Below, one piece after another: positions 11,980-24,530 of a stretch of 64,000 bases of DNA. How positions within the stretch are numbered: the stretch's first letter is position 1; the number at the start of each line of letters is the position of its first letter. The position numbers and the translations under genes are program-made. Below the pieces are notes generated by a model. It did no database searches and was not told where the DNA came from. It was given only the letters and a program-made list of their open reading frames with translations. Location of the stretch: assembly GCA_032433595.1 (NCBI GenBank), contig JASWJB010000046.1, positions 62,001-126,000 on the forward strand, read 5' to 3'. The DNA comes from Conoideocrella luteorostrata. Lineage: Eukaryota > Ascomycota > Sordariomycetes > Hypocreales > Clavicipitaceae.

Positions 11980-13513
11980 CTGATTTATGACGCTGAGCCA
12001 TGCGTTCGTACACCTCCGGAGCATTTAGATGCCTTTTTAGCGCAATTCTATCGGGAAATACGACACTTGTTGGCCTCCTGAACCGGACTATTTCGCACGT
12101 TTTTGGTAATGTTTCAACGTGAATGAAGCAATTAGAAACAACTTAGCCAGATTGCCTTTCGATGGAGCAACAACGACAAACCTTTCGGCTACACGCACTG
12201 GACGCGCGGGTTGACAATGTACACAACGGATCCTGGTGTAACAACTTCGAAGGGATGAGGGCGCAGCCATGAGGAAGGAGCACTTCAATTGGAATGCCAG
12301 CTGGTATTCGCTACTCTATACATGACGTCCATCTTGAACAACTTGAAGAAGGAGTCCATCCATGGAAACTCTCATTTTCTCTCGGGATAAAGAGTTTTCC
12401 TCCCCAGTAACTTGACCTGAATCTTTCTGAAGCAAACGCACACAACTTCTATCCGTAACCACGTGTTATGGAGTCTCGCACCAGTGGGAGTCCTGTTACA
12501 CAGGCAGCAATGTGTCAAGCAAGTTTTTGTAACATTTCGCCTCATACAGGATCCCCGGCGTTTGTCATCATGCAAATACCCGAATATTACAATCGAATTC
12601 ATAACACACCACCCTACCGAACAGGCTCTGTCATTTTGGGTCCCGTCCCATCAGAGTGTATTGAGTGACAGATTTTAGTTAAGCGGCTTTTGTTAATGAT
12701 GAGTTTCACTGAAGAAACGTCACGGAAACCTGGAAATGCGATCCACAACGCACCTATTTGTACTCTTTTGCCCCCAGAGTGACTGCCTCAAGAGAGCATG
12801 GGAGCCTCCAGCGTGTCTCGCTCAAGTTCGCCGAAGGTATGAAACACGGTTTTCAGCAAAGAGTGTATCCGAAGACATTTTCGGTATCACACTTCGGTGG
12901 AATTTGCGGGAATGAGGCGGGGCCGTCCATGAGATATGACCCGTGTCGGATGGAACGGTTTAGGCGTCGCTGAGGTTCAACAGAGTGCAAACAGAGCGCA
13001 ATGACTTGTCGTTAAGTGAAAAATTACGGTGGAAGGGACTGTGCTGTTCCAAATTCTCTGGGGTTACTGAACTTTTGCTCCGAGACCACGCCTAGGCGTG
13101 TACATTCGGCAACAATCACGCCGTGAAGCTCTCCATGACGAGTCTCTATTTTGTCTCTGGACTATGGATAATACATACACATGAGCCTCTGCATTGTGCT
13201 CAGCTGTGAACTAGATATTGTCTACCGACATAAAAGTCATCGAACCTCAGCTCTTCACCAAACTAATAATCCCTGAACCAAGAATAAAAAAGGAGCGGCG
13301 GTGCTTGGACAGCTTTGCGTAAGTGTGTACTTCTTTCACACTCGGGACTACCTTACCCTTCAGGCATGAACGCCGAAGCTCTGATATGAGACACAGTCAA
13401 TTATAAGCTTTTGCCTTGAGTTTGACACATTTTTGAACAGGAAAAGTCTGCAGGCCAGACTATTCGTTCACACGTCGCTGGTCGGACGGAGACAAGGCGG
13501 ACGTCTGCTCAGA
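10445..13513. other. 3.1 kb intergenic between divergent TOP2 and APSES genes
   Basis: No gene supported. The region holds several ACTCCGTA/TACGGAGT copies (10804, 10952 and near-matches around 10774 and 10916-10940) and a 12-unit ATG microsatellite at 11941-11976. Small ORFs (for example 11132-11356 minus, 12758-12973 plus) show no family features or consistent splice context. The 13.2-13.5 kb part is probably the promoter and leader of the APSES gene. Confidence 0.45.
11941..11976. repeat. ATG trinucleotide microsatellite
   Basis: Twelve perfect ATG units in a row in intergenic DNA, read directly from the sequence. Confidence 0.95.
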
Positions 13514-15099
13514 ATGCTTTCAATCGAGGAGCTGTTAAATCCTGTAGAGACAAGCCCTAATGCAGAAAATGCTCCTGGAACTGGAGAGTCGCAGGACGAG
13601 CCTTTATCTCATCATGATAAAAAATACCCTAGTGACAAGACGAAGCAGGTGGAGAAAGCAAAGGCTCACACGCAACAGTCGAGTCCAACGACGGTAGGCC
13701 CTGTTAACTTTCCTCCTTTCGAAAATGTTGATGAGAGAGCAATTCGAGAAATCCGAAAATTTCAAATCAGGCAGTTTGGATACATCAGCAGTAGCTGCGA
13801 GCATATACCATATCACAGCTTAAAGAAAGACTTCTCAGCAAAGACTGGCAGACAACGTATCGAAGGTATGTACACTTCTTTCACCACGATTTCTTTCACC
13901 ACGATGGCCATGACTGATAAGATATATAATGATAAAACAGCTTTCAAATATACTTTTCAACTTCCTGGTCAATCTACTGAGTACCCTATCATGTGGGACT
14001 ACAATATCGGCCTCGTCCGAATCGCTGCATTTTTCAAATGTATGGGCTTTTCCAAGGCGAGTCTCAAACCCAGACAATGACGTTACTTCAGCACCCAGCT
14101 AACAGGATTTCAGACAAAAGCATCTCAAATACTAGACAAGAATCCCGGACTGCGAGATGTTTGTCCTAGTATTACGGGTGGTGCCGTCCACGCTCAAGGT
14201 GTGTAAATGATAATGTTGATCCTGATCAAGGTGTTCTCAGACTGAGTACTAGAGCAGGATATTGGATGCCATATGATTGTGCTAGAGCTTTATGCGCTAC
14301 ATTCTGCCATAAAATATCTGGTGCTCTGATCCCTATCTTTGGCCCCGACTTTCCGCAACACTGCACGCCACCAAATCTGCCTTATTACGGGGATATGCTC
14401 ATCAGTCAGCAGCTGATCAAAGATGCCAGAGAAAAAGCGTCCCGGCTTTTGGGAAGCCATGCAGATCAAACTGATAGAAGCAACGCCTTCACTCAGCAAC
14501 CCCCGGATCAATTTCTACACGTACAACGAATCGCACGCACACCGATAGCGGCACCAGTCGGCCGATTTTCCCACGGCAAGACTCAAAGAATTGATATTAT
14601 CGGCCACACAAGAAAAAGGGATCGAGATTCTTTAAGCACAGATGACTCTTTTGGTCATAACCGAACGTCCGCGGTGTCGAGGTTTACTGAACGCGAAGCA
14701 TGCTTATCGCAGTCGCCTTTCACCAACTGCCACATCTATTCCGCTGATGGGAACGTTCCCATGTTTGGTGGCCACTCTGCGGGATCGGCATCAATAAATA
14801 AACCATTGGCTACGAGCCCAAGACGAAAAAGGAGGCGAATGGACAGCGGCAAACCCTTCGACGACATGAGCAATATGCAACACGAGTCGCACCACATTGG
14901 CAGGAGAGCGTTACCCGGAAGCGGGGTTCCAAGTGAAGCTCAGAATCTAGAGATCGAGCAGAGATTGAACGTTCTAAGGGAAGAGTACTCTGCTGCCAGT
15001 GCTCTTGTCAATATGGGGAGCGGAGTGGTAGGAAGGAGCCATTTTCAGGGCAAACCCGATCCATCGTGTAATTTAACGCAGAGAAGGAGGTCCATTTAG
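13514..15099 (+). CDS. APSES/KilA-N domain transcription factor, Xbp1-like
   Basis: Predicted 464-aa DNA-binding regulator. Four exons: 13514-13865, 13941-14056, 14114-14198, 14258-15099. Intron 1 (75 nt) is in frame without stops and would go unnoticed in an ORF scan. Intron 2 (14057-14113, 57 nt) needs a GC-AG pair, donor AAG|GCGAGT, with a CTAAC branch-like site just before the acceptor; this is the joint that keeps SKTKASQILDKNPGL in one frame. Intron 3 is 59 nt with donor GTGTGT. The N-terminus MLSIEELLNP is typical for short fungal regulators. The KilA-N/APSES core runs from about residue 75 to 240, including WDYNIGLVRIAAFFK, SITGGAVHAQGYWMPYDCA and GALIPIFGPDFP, which I recall from Xbp1-type proteins of filamentous ascomycetes. 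A basic cluster RRKRRRMD in the last third could be a nuclear signal. The target genes cannot be read from sequence. Confidence 0.88.
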
Positions 15100-15329
15100 A
15101 TGGATATCGAGGGGAGTTGTTTAGACGGAGATGGACGCAAAAGGATAGGCCCTTGAAAACAAAAAAGTTCACAGCTAAAATATAGAATGTGACTTTGTCT
15201 CTCTCTGCCTTTCAGTTCATCAATGGCGATATACAACAGTTGATTATTACAAGAGCTTGGTCTATTTCCGTTCTAATTTCCATTTTAATTTTTTTTATTC
15301 ATTTCTTGTTTGCATTGAGCTTATAATCA

Positions 15330-16580
15330 TCATGATCTTTCCGCCTTGGCCTTTGCCAACTCCGCCGCCTTTGCTTTCTTAAAAGTCTCAACCCATGCAT
15401 GCGCCTTATTAGTCGGCAGCACATGAATTCTCACCACCTGATCCACAACTTCGACCTTGCCGGTCCCCAACACCTTCAACAACGGAACCCTCTTGCCCAT
15501 TTTGAGCACACCGCCATCTTTGGTCTCCACGTAGCAAGACACACCGCCCACGGTATACACACCTTGCTTATCCCATGGCAGCGGGAACACGTACGACAAG
15601 TGCTCCTCAAGGGTCTGCATCTCATTAAACGCCTTTATGAAGTCTGACTCCAGGTCCTCTGGGTACAGCAGCACCGTCGGGAGGGACAGGCTGCTCCGTG
15701 GATCATCTGGATCCGGCACCAGCTCCATCTTCGTGTCGCCCATCTCCGGAGGCTGGCCTGTCGTCCTGGTCAGAATATTCCGAGCTTTGAGCGCCGCCCG
15801 GAGCAGCAGCTCTCTCCGCTTCGCAGTTGCAAGCCGCTCCGCCGTTTTCTTGTTCTTCTCGTCCACCTGCTTGGCGCGTTTGACGATATCCTCTGCGACC
15901 TGTTTGAGCGCCTTGTTCTCCGAGTCGAGCGCCAGTCCTCGTGCGCACACGTCATCCGCCTCCTCGATGCGGTCCACCGCCAACAAGGCCTTGGCACTTC
16001 TGTAATGCGCCTTGACATTAGTAGGATTGAGTCTCAGCGCTGCCGCACAGTCCGTCCAGCAGCTTCTGTAGTTGTCGAGCTCCAAGTGGCATGCCGCGCG
16101 GTTCATGTACAGCGTCCCCAGCACGTCTCGCTGCGAGGCAATCTCCTCGGCTGAGTCCTCCACGCCCTCAGGGCTCGTAGTGACTTCACCCCGGGCGCGT
16201 TTGCGCTCCTCCAGGAACAGGATCTGGATGCCCTTGGAGTAGAACTCCCGCGCGTCCACATAACCCCTCACTTTGAAGCAGTCGTTGCCGCGCATCTTGA
16301 AATCAATCCCGTTCTCTAGCGGCGTGCCCTCGTAGTTGAGCGCCTGGAGGGCGGCAATGTCGTCGTTTTCCTCCATGTCCGTCATGAAGAGGGGGCACTT
16401 GTTCAAATCCGCCATAACTTCTTCAAACGTCTGCTTCTTGATGGGCGGTAGCTCTGGTTTAGTTGCCTCCGCGGCATTTTGGCTGGCTGGCTGCGGCGTT
16501 GCATTGCCCGCGCTGCTGGGCTTTTGCTCTTCTTCGAGATTTGTCCTTTCCATCCCATCGCTGATTTCTTCAATCTTCAT
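15330..16580 (-). CDS. cns1: Hsp70/Hsp90 co-chaperone CNS1-like TPR protein (TTC4 family)
   Basis: Predicted 416 aa, intronless. The frame extends to 16628 only by a GTG; the ATG at 16580 (MKIEEISDGM) is chosen. Cns1/TTC4 proteins bind Hsp90 and Hsp70 through a TPR clamp and are essential in yeast. Seen: the N-terminal conserved segment TFEEVMADLNKCPLFMTDM, then three TPR units from about residue 100 to 220 (KMRGNDCFKVRGYVDAREFYSKGI, then LYMNRAACHLELDNYRSCWTDC, then VKAHYRSAKALLAVDRIEEA), a charged helix with KRAKQVDEKNKKTAERLA, and the C-terminal wheel-like domain with YPEDLESDFIKAF and FPLPWDKQGVY. The order and length match the family. It converges with the APSES gene 230 bp away. Confidence 0.93.
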   Translation of the reverse strand: MKIEEISDGMERTNLEEEQKPSSAGNATPQPASQNAAEATKPELPPIKKQTFEEVMADLNKCPLFMTDMEENDDIAALQALNYEGTPLENGIDFKMRGNDCFKVRGYVDAREFYSKGIQILFLEERKRARGEVTTSPEGVEDSAEEIASQRDVLGTLYMNRAACHLELDNYRSCWTDCAAALRLNPTNVKAHYRSAKALLAVDRIEEADDVCARGLALDSENKALKQVAEDIVKRAKQVDEKNKKTAERLATAKRRELLLRAALKARNILTRTTGQPPEMGDTKMELVPDPDDPRSSLSLPTVLLYPEDLESDFIKAFNEMQTLEEHLSYVFPLPWDKQGVYTVGGVSCYVETKDGGVLKMGKRVPLLKVLGTGKVEVVDQVVRIHVLPTNKAHAWVETFKKAKAAELAKAKAERS

Positions 16581-17609
16581 CTTGACGGATTGCGGGCCGT
16601 TGATTGGGGCCTTTGCAGAGAGACGCACTGGGCCACCAACTCACTCACTCCTACTTGGTTGGTGGGTGTACTGCCTCAACGGTGTCTGGTGTAAAAAAGA
16701 AAGAAAAAGGAAAAAAATAATTGGCGCGAAGAATTTGCAAGCGTCGTCGCCAATGTGGCGTTGTGGTGTTATTTGACGGAGCGACTTGAAAGGCTTCGAC
16801 GTTTACTAATTGTCGCTCATGTTGGGTTTTGCTCCAACTTTTTGACAGTGGCAAAAATTTCTGTAAGTGACCTGACCACTCTTCTCCTTCTTACTTTAGC
16901 TGGCATGAACCGCTATGATACACAACACCAAAGCAAGTCACGCAGCACCATCTTAAACCGAGAGTATGATTGATTGAGAAATAACCTAGTCCGTAGTCTG
17001 TGATGAATTTTCTACCGTCTGCATCTTTGTCATCGATAACTAAATTTCCACCGCATTTGATGAGCAAGCACTTCCTCGTCGTTGCCCCACATTTCTTAAA
17101 CTTCACGACTAACTAACAGGTTGACAGAACGATGGTTATGGAAATATGTTTTTATATAATTTTATTCCTTTATTCAATTACCCCAGGTATCCCATCCTAT
17201 ATACCTATATGCCTCGTTGCATTGTGAGGAAAAAAAGAAAAGGAAATAGCAGAAATAAATACACTTTTTAAACCCCCATACTCCCAACCAACGCCTCTCT
17301 ATGCATTTTATGCTTTAAAACTTTCAAAAACGGTGTACCATGGGGTATCATATGTCTGACAAGTTCAGTGTTAACCTCGACTGTCTTGTTCTTCTTTGCA
17401 ACTTATAACATATTCCCGACCGGCCGCTACCATCGAACGTCTCTTCAGAAGTGCGCGTCGTGGAACTGTGACATTCTGGTCACTCCTGAACGGGAGTGCC
17501 AAATTAGTAGTAGATTGTAATACTTCAGAGACAAAGGTCATTTTATGACGCAAGATCTTTGCCATATTAATGTAAAAAATTGAATCAGTGGCTCGTAGCC
17601 GAAACATCT
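16581..17609. other. Intergenic, CNS1 5' side
   Basis: Holds the CNS1 leader and the 3' end of the DHA1 transporter on the same strand. A-rich tracts near 16690-16720 and 17230. Small ORFs at 16651-16854 and 16891-17106 (minus) show no family features. Confidence 0.45.
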
Positions 17610-19345
17610 TCATTCTCTCTCAGCTGAAACTTCAGCAATCATGGGAGTATATTCATTGCATGGGGGTGCCGTAGCACGTTCTTCGGAATTGTCAACATTT
17701 CGGGCGCGAGGAACCCAGAAGCACTGCACCGAGCCGACGATGGCGACGATGACGCTTCCATACCAAGCTAAAGCAGTGCAGTTCATCTTGCTGCCATAAG
17801 TGTAGAGGTATCCAGCGACAGGAGGCGCAATCATGCGGCAAGCAGCGCCGGCGCTGGCAGCCAAACCGTTGACCTTGCCCAGAGCGCTGGATGATGGAGT
17901 GGCTTCTTTAATGAGGATGAGGAGTAACGGGTAGACTGTGATTGAGAGAATATTGCGTACCGCCAGGCAGACGTAGATGGCGGGGAAAACGAGGCTTTCG
18001 GGAACGAGGAGCAGGAGGGGGACAATCGCATACACGATGGGATGTATAACGGTAACAATGAGAAAGAGCTTGTACACACCGACTCTCTCTGCTGCAATGG
18101 GAAAGATGAAAGCCTGGATGAACAGCGCGATAACACCGTTGACGGCCATGATCATGCCAACATCACGCAGAGAGAGCCCCAAACCACCAGAGGAGTTGAA
18201 AATTGGCAGCATACTTGCCACTCTGCTGTTGTCAATGCGACGTTCATCCTCAAAGAAGATTGGCATGAGGTGATCGTATGTCATGGAGTGGTACGTAAAA
18301 ATGGACAGGGCGATGATGAAACCAACAACACGCTTGTTCCACACCTTTGTGATCAAACCCAACTTTTCTTGCGTAGATATTTCGGCAAACTCGCCATGCT
18401 CATGCTCGCCATTGGAACTTCGGAGGGTTCCATAGGTTTCGGCGCGAAGGTCCACTGCTGGGCGCTTCATAGCATCTGAAGTCTCGATCAGCGGAGTCTC
18501 TTCAGACACATAAGTATCTGCGGGCAGCGACATGCGGGGTTGCATGTCGGGATGGGTCTCATCGAGGAGTAAGAATCCCAAAACGATGCTGACGAGCAGC
18601 AGAGCAGCACAGACAAGATTGGGGAGCAGGTATGGGAAGCGATCGAACACGCCTCCTTTCGGGAATGAATCGGGCCAGGACACATGCGGATCGGCCAACG
18701 TGCCACCCAGGGCGGGACCTATGATCGTGCCGATGCTCCATACAAAGGGCATAACAGCAAACGCTCGAGCTATTGACAGTCAGCAATCGTTGCAAAAGCG
18801 GCCAGTCGGGGTTCGGGTCCCTAGTATTAGAATAATAGAACTTACGTTCATGTTCGGGCTTCCTGACAAGCTCGCCAACCATGGTCTGAATGACGCCAAT
18901 GTTACCATTGAGCAGTCCTCCTATTGCTCGTCCCACCAATGCTATCCAAATATTGGAGGCGAACCCTACCATTACCATGCTGAACATGGTGCCCACACAT
19001 CCAATCATCAACACGGGCTTGCGACCAATGCGATCGGATAAGCCGCCCCAGTACATTCCCATGAGGGCTTCTGCCAGGGAAAATGAGGAGATGAGAAGAC
19101 CGGCATAGAAGGAAGCATCTTGCTCGTTACCGATGTGAAATTTCTTGATAAGAGCCCATGCATACGGGAAGATGGATGTAAGGGCGATTGGCTCAGCAAG
19201 ACGTACAATAGCTGCGCGGGTGTGTCAGTCCAAGTCTGATCTTGCCCATTTGTAAGGAATGGCGGGACGTCGTACCTAAGAGGAAGAGTTGAAGTGTTGG
19301 AAAGTCGTCAGAGTTGCGAGGACGGACCTGCTTTGTTAGGGCCAT
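17610..19345 (-). CDS. MFS transporter, DHA1 / ZIFL1-like
   Basis: Predicted 531-aa membrane transporter in three exons: 19276-19345, 18846-19211, 17610-18769. Introns are 64 nt (donor GTACGA) and 76 nt (donor GTAAGT); the joints give LAIVRLAEPIALTSIFPYAW and EHEPRAFAVMPFVWSIG without gaps. Start ATG at 19345 (MALTKQVRP); an upstream in-frame extension exists. Visible MFS signatures are the loop 2-3 motif GMYWGGLSDRIGRKPVL and, in TM4-5, GRAIGGLLNGNIGVIQT and GTIIGPALGG. A long cytoplasmic loop with many charged residues splits the two six-helix halves. This pattern matches the fungal relatives of plant ZINC INDUCED FACILITATOR-LIKE proteins and yeast YCR023C. The substrate is not predictable; drug, ion or weak acid export by proton antiport is the usual family role. 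Confidence 0.9.
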
Positions 19346-22300
19346 GTCTCTGTCGCGTGGTGGGTGCTTACAACAAGACACAGGCACAGCGACAAAGGTG
19401 CGAGTGTTTGTGTATGTTTCTCGGAGGCTATGCGGAGTGCGGCTATGGTGTGGTGTGATGTGGTGTTGGTTTTGGTGGTGAGAAGTGCGTGTAGAAACTG
19501 GTACTCTCTATAGTCTCTGAGCAAATACAAAGCGTTGCAAGCCTAACGTAGTCTTTGCTTTCAAATGTTTCTTGTCGATGATTGATCAGAAAAGTTGCTT
19601 CAGAAAAGAAAGAGAGACTGTTGAGGGTAAATTGAAGAAGAAGTTGAGGTGCGGAGGGATGAAAGAAAATCATCGAGATGTGCGCGGCACGAAGCGTATT
19701 TCAATGTCGGGACATCGGGGGCCATCGGGGGGAGCCAGCGATGGTGGCAACGGTGGGGCTGCAAAGCCTTGTACGGACTGCTTGTACATATGCATACGGA
19801 GTGCATGATGCATGTAAAGCGAAAGCAAAAACTTAAGTGCATGTGGCATGTGGCATGTGGCATGCGGAAGGTGGGGCAGACAGTGCGACAGCCCAAAGCG
19901 CTCTGGTTGGGCTGCGCGACTGATGACTTGCCGCATTATGCTGCCATGTCTTACTTGTAGCTTTGAACGGCGGAAATGTCTCACACACACCACCACAGTT
20001 CGCACGCTTTCGTCGGAGGTAAATCAATTTTGAGTGAGACTTTCCGCCATGATCCGGTGAATTTAGACGCCCTGCGAGAGTAATCTATTGTTTGGCGGCA
20101 TTTACGACACAAACGTCCGCCGTATGGGCGAAGTCGGGGCAACGGTGGATAGACCACCCTGTGACATGGTGGCGGAGGGTTCCTCCGGCCTTGATCTGCT
20201 CGACGAAATACCCGGTTAAGGTGGCGGAGCCCATTGTTGTTGTTACCGCCGCTGTCCTGGCCGGTTCTTCTTGTCCTTGTTACATGCTACGGCCCCTGCA
20301 GCCGCGCTAAATAACCACCCGCTTATAAGAATCAACACCAAACGAACGGCTTGATAAGGCAAGGTCTGGACGGAGTACTCCGTGCGGTTCCGCCAGCGAC
20401 CACATGGAAAGAAACATTCGCTCCGTCCTGGCCACGGTCACCCACCGCTTCGTCGGTCCTCCACCATAAACACCTCCACCTCCGTCAGCTCGGTCGACGA
20501 CGAACCTCTTCCCCTGCACCATTGCTTGTCGGGGGAAGACTATTGACCCTATGGAAGCCTCTGGTTCCGTATAACTGGACATGTACTCCGTAAGGCACAC
20601 GGCGTAGTATTGCGTCCGATATCAATACAGCCGCAGACACGTAAACACCAGCTTCCCCTCCCTCTTCCTCAAATACCACTCACGTATTACGTGGCTGCAT
20701 CGGGATTTCACTTATGCTCGTAAACAATCCAACACAACCGGGAATTGGAAAAAGCATTGGTCTCCTTACAGTGCATGTTGCGAGTCTAGATGCTGACATT
20801 GCGCTTGTCGTACGACCAGGCCGCACCGGCTCTAACCAAGGGAAGGTGGCATTCACATTTCGACACGTAACTATTGGGCTGCCGGTGATGGACATGTTGA
20901 TTTCGCTTTGGTTACTCCGTACAACTTTCCATCACCTCCTGCTCCACACTCACCCGTAATGCAAGAAACAGTATTTACTGGTGGGAGAGACCAAAGATCT
21001 ACTCCCACCATCTTGTGGTGCAAGTCTCTAGTGGCGTTGCATCATGTGGATGGTTGCCTCCTCGTCATGCCATCCCACCGCTCTCCTCCGTGCGTAGCAA
21101 GAAGACCACACCGACAGTCCCAGCAGATGAAATAGGATTCAGAGCGACTTTCTCAAAGCGAATCAGTTAATATGGCAGGAGCACCCGGATGTTTCATGCT
21201 CTCCGCTAGAATGTGGCGCACTCGTGGTGAATGGAAATTCTAGGAAGCACGTTTGAAGTACTTAAGCAAGGCAGTTAGATACCCAGCACTTCGTGCTACG
21301 AAGCAGTTGGCATGGTACGCAGTGTGGCTTGACGGATTTCCCTTTGCGATCTCTGCGTCCAATGGCCACCTTGTTCCAACACCCCTCTCCAAGCAAAGCG
21401 CTCTTTAATCAGGCACTCAACGGTCCTCAAGTGGAGCCATCATCTCAAAGTTGGCAAGGAAAAGAAAAATTGCCCCTCTCCGTTCTCGCAACTCACGGAC
21501 CGGACTTCCTGGTCCGCTGGTGGCTTTCTGTCGATCCATTCTGGCGAAGCGACATCCGCCCACATGCACTTAACGAAGTGCGCTAGCGGGGGGTGCGCAT
21601 TAGCTCCCGTTGTCATACAATCATGATATCGCACTGGGTGGATACCACCAACCTCAACGGGGCTTGTAGTTAGTTAGTTACTGTACGGACGAAATTGTGT
21701 GGGAGGGAGGAGTAATTATTCGCGGAGAAAGGTTGCCCCCAACGACTATCCATCCGCCAATAGATGCAGCGACACATCTGCAACCCAGGCATTATTACTA
21801 CATAGTTATTGATGCAATTCAAAAAGGTAATGAAAGCTACATCAGAGCTGCCCAAATCTGCAAGGATGGTGTTGGCAGGCCTGGAACCCGTCCGACGTGG
21901 ACTCGTCAGCTTGATCCAACATTGTTCAACCACCAACAATCGGATGCTCACATTGCATCCATCACACATGTCGCATACTACATTCATGCTGTCCGCCGTT
22001 TTGCGTACGAGCGTGTCTGTTGCTCCATCAGACTGAGACAACAGTCGCGAATCGCCACATCAAACGAGAGTAGGCGAGGCGTGCCGTGGAAGGCATAAGA
22101 GCAGAGAGGCAGAAAAGAGATGCTGCTTTATGGCGTCGTTACAGAAGGAACTGTGGTATTCCGTGACACTGTCAGGTTTCGAAAGCCACTGCACATACTC
22201 GCACATACTCGCGCACACTCCATGTTTCTGCGACCATCGGTAGAAGTTGTCGTGGACGAATAAGAGCTTGCGCTGGTTGTTGTGCATACTCACCGAGCTT

Positions 22301-23878
22301 GGTGGTTCTGGACTCATGCAGGCCGGCATATTGTAGATCAATTTCCGCGAGGTTAAGCTGCAACCCCCCCCCAGTCATCAGCAAGCAAGCAAGCGCGACA
22401 TGGCTCTGTATTTTCTGCAATCTAAGACTCTCGTGGGAAAATTGGTGCATCCATCATCTAATTCACCTTGATATGGGAACCTTGTTTTATTGATATCACC
22501 TCCGTTGCAAGTGGTATGCACACCATTCAGCCCGCATCCCGCCCCGGCTTCCGGGCGAATAGCAAATCTTCTCCTAATCACAGATGATGCGAAGTATACT
22601 CATGTGAGGTATAGAGCGAGCACTGCACGCCTACTAGATGCACCAAAATACCCATGGAAGATATCGCCTGTCTGCATGTCCGATTACTTAAATTGACTAG
22701 GTTGATAAACCAAAGGCGCTTCTGGCCGCAAGACGTCGTACCAACTACAAGCAACGGGCAGCGGGACAATCAGATGCATGCCACCCATTAGATAAGTAGG
22801 CCATCCAACTCGGCTTTACCATCCCAACCGCGAGGGACAATTCTGCGAGGCGTTAATGCCTCACCAACACGTCAGCCGTACCCGGACCGTAAGACTCGCG
22901 CAATGTACCGATAAGAAACTGCGCACAACTAAACCAGTCAGTACTAGTGTCCATTATCACGCCATGCCGCACATAGATGGAAGTACTTGTGGTCAGGTAC
23001 TACCTATAGCTCAGTGGCCACACTTTTTGCAGTCATGTTAAGAAGCTTACTTCAGTGCTTTGACGTTCCAAGCATAGCTAATATGGCATGTGGTCCAAGG
23101 ACCAGGCCGAAATCTTTTGGCCACCCAAGAGATGCTGCTTCTTTCCCATGACACCCATATAAACGATGTACTGGTATGTCAGCTGCTGTCAGGTTTTACT
23201 TTGACCCTGCGGAAAGCTTTCCCTGCAGTGGGGGAACTGGGATGGAGAGAGCACTCAGGACAAAAGTCGGGTCCTCTTGCGGTCTTTCAGCGGAGCTAAA
23301 ACCACAGTGTCCTAGCTTTTAGTAAATACGAATGAACTTTAGCAAGGAATAAAGAGAAACCACGCATTTTCTGTTGCTAGTAGTAAGTCGAAAGCTGCCA
23401 GAAAATTGGCAACATTGGCTTAAGGAGAGAGCACCGTCAGCTAGGACTGGCGCTATGAATCCATTTTCACTCATTTTAATCATTGAATTGCACATTCAGA
23501 ATTTGACTCAACGATGCAGTGAATTAGTCACGAGCGCAAACACGAGTCTTATTGTTCATTGCTGCTGTTTCATTGATGCTGTACGCACATCCGCAAGTCC
23601 ATTACTGTAACCCGGTATTGTTGGTCAATGTTCTCCGGCGGGGTACAGCCGGCATTTAATGTGTTTTTGACGTTTCGGAGAAGTCCATGAGGGACAACAA
23701 CAAAAAGTTTCATTTAAAAAGAAAAATTAAAACATAATTGAATTGCACAAGAAATCGCCCTTTCTAACCTTTCCGTCTTCCGTATGCTCCCGTCGGGTGA
23801 TGGGACCAGAAAATCCCATCACAACAGACGGTAGAAAAATAGCCCGTAGAAATATCGTTACCGTGATGCAACATCATC
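19346..23878. other. 4.5 kb stretch with no supportable gene
   Basis: The largest gene gap in the window. It holds short repeats such as a GTGGCAT triplet at about 19847-19865, CAAG repeats near 22380, CGCACATACT repeats near 22195, a C9 run near 22365, and ACTCCGTA copies at 20585 and 20914. Many ORFs of 60-130 codons occur on both strands, none with a family motif or good splice continuity. Base composition looks ordinary rather than AT-rich, so I see no RIP-altered transposon here. A non-coding RNA or a fast-changing short gene cannot be excluded. Confidence 0.4.
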
Positions 23879-24530
23879 TCAGTCTACCCCCATCCCTACC
23901 AGCATTTTCTTGTATTGTCCCGCCTCCTCCTCCATCTCCTCCTGGGTTCTAGCCTTCCTATCCTCATCCTCAATCTTAGGCATCCCACCCCCGGGGGCAG
24001 GACGACGCCCCCGATCCCGATCCCACAACGCGCCGCCTACATTCCCACTCTCACTCGCCATCTTGTCATAAATAGCGTCGGGAACTTCCCCAACATCCCC
24101 CGCCTTCCTCGGAATGACATGAACGTGGACATGCGGGACCGTTTGTCCCGAGGCCGGGCCGTCCTGCACTGCCACGGTAAAACTGCCAGAGAGCACATCC
24201 TCAGGGTCGGGGAAGTATCTCTTCGCCAACATCCGCTGGGCCAGCTGCACGGCGCTGAAGAGATCTGCCGTCTCTGCTGGAGAGAGATCCGTCAGACGCA
24301 AGTACTGTTTGAGCGGGCACACGAGGATGTGCCCGGGAACGAGGGGCTTAAGGTTGACGAGTGCATACGAGTGTGGCGTGGTGAGAAACACCTGGAATTC
24401 AAAGGTGTCAAATTAAAACGCTGTCATGCTTGGTCAACGTTCGAAAACGGAAGATGGCTTAAGTCACCTGTTTTGTGACCTCGAAAGGGCCAAATTTTAT
24501 AGACATGTCTTTTGTTTTGGTAGATGCCAT
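23879..24530 (-). CDS. hnt2: HIT-family dinucleoside triphosphatase, Fhit/HNT2-like
   Basis: Predicted 191 aa from two exons, 24468-24530 and 23879-24391, with a 76-nt intron (donor GTGACT, acceptor CCAG) between KQ and VFLTTP. The plain ORF starts at a GTG exactly at the exon boundary; the real start is the ATG at 24530 (MASTKTKDMSIKFGPF). Fhit-type enzymes split Ap3A to AMP and ADP. Seen: the conserved KFGPFEV strand in exon 1, SYALVNLKPLVPGHILVCP, then the histidine triad HVHVHVIPR with the catalytic middle histidine, and the QDGPASGQTVPH approach typical of Fhit rather than Hint. The C-terminal acidic helix is also usual. A second HIT-superfamily enzyme, DcpS, lies at 39727-40856. Confidence 0.94.

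Noticed and set aside
11132..13000. Spliced gene between TOP2 and the APSES gene
   Set aside because: I tried to join the small ORFs through GT-AG signals but found no continuous family-like protein.
23000..23080. tRNA-like D-arm string TATAGCTCAGTGG
   Set aside because: No matching T-arm, anticodon stem or acceptor pairing could be found nearby.
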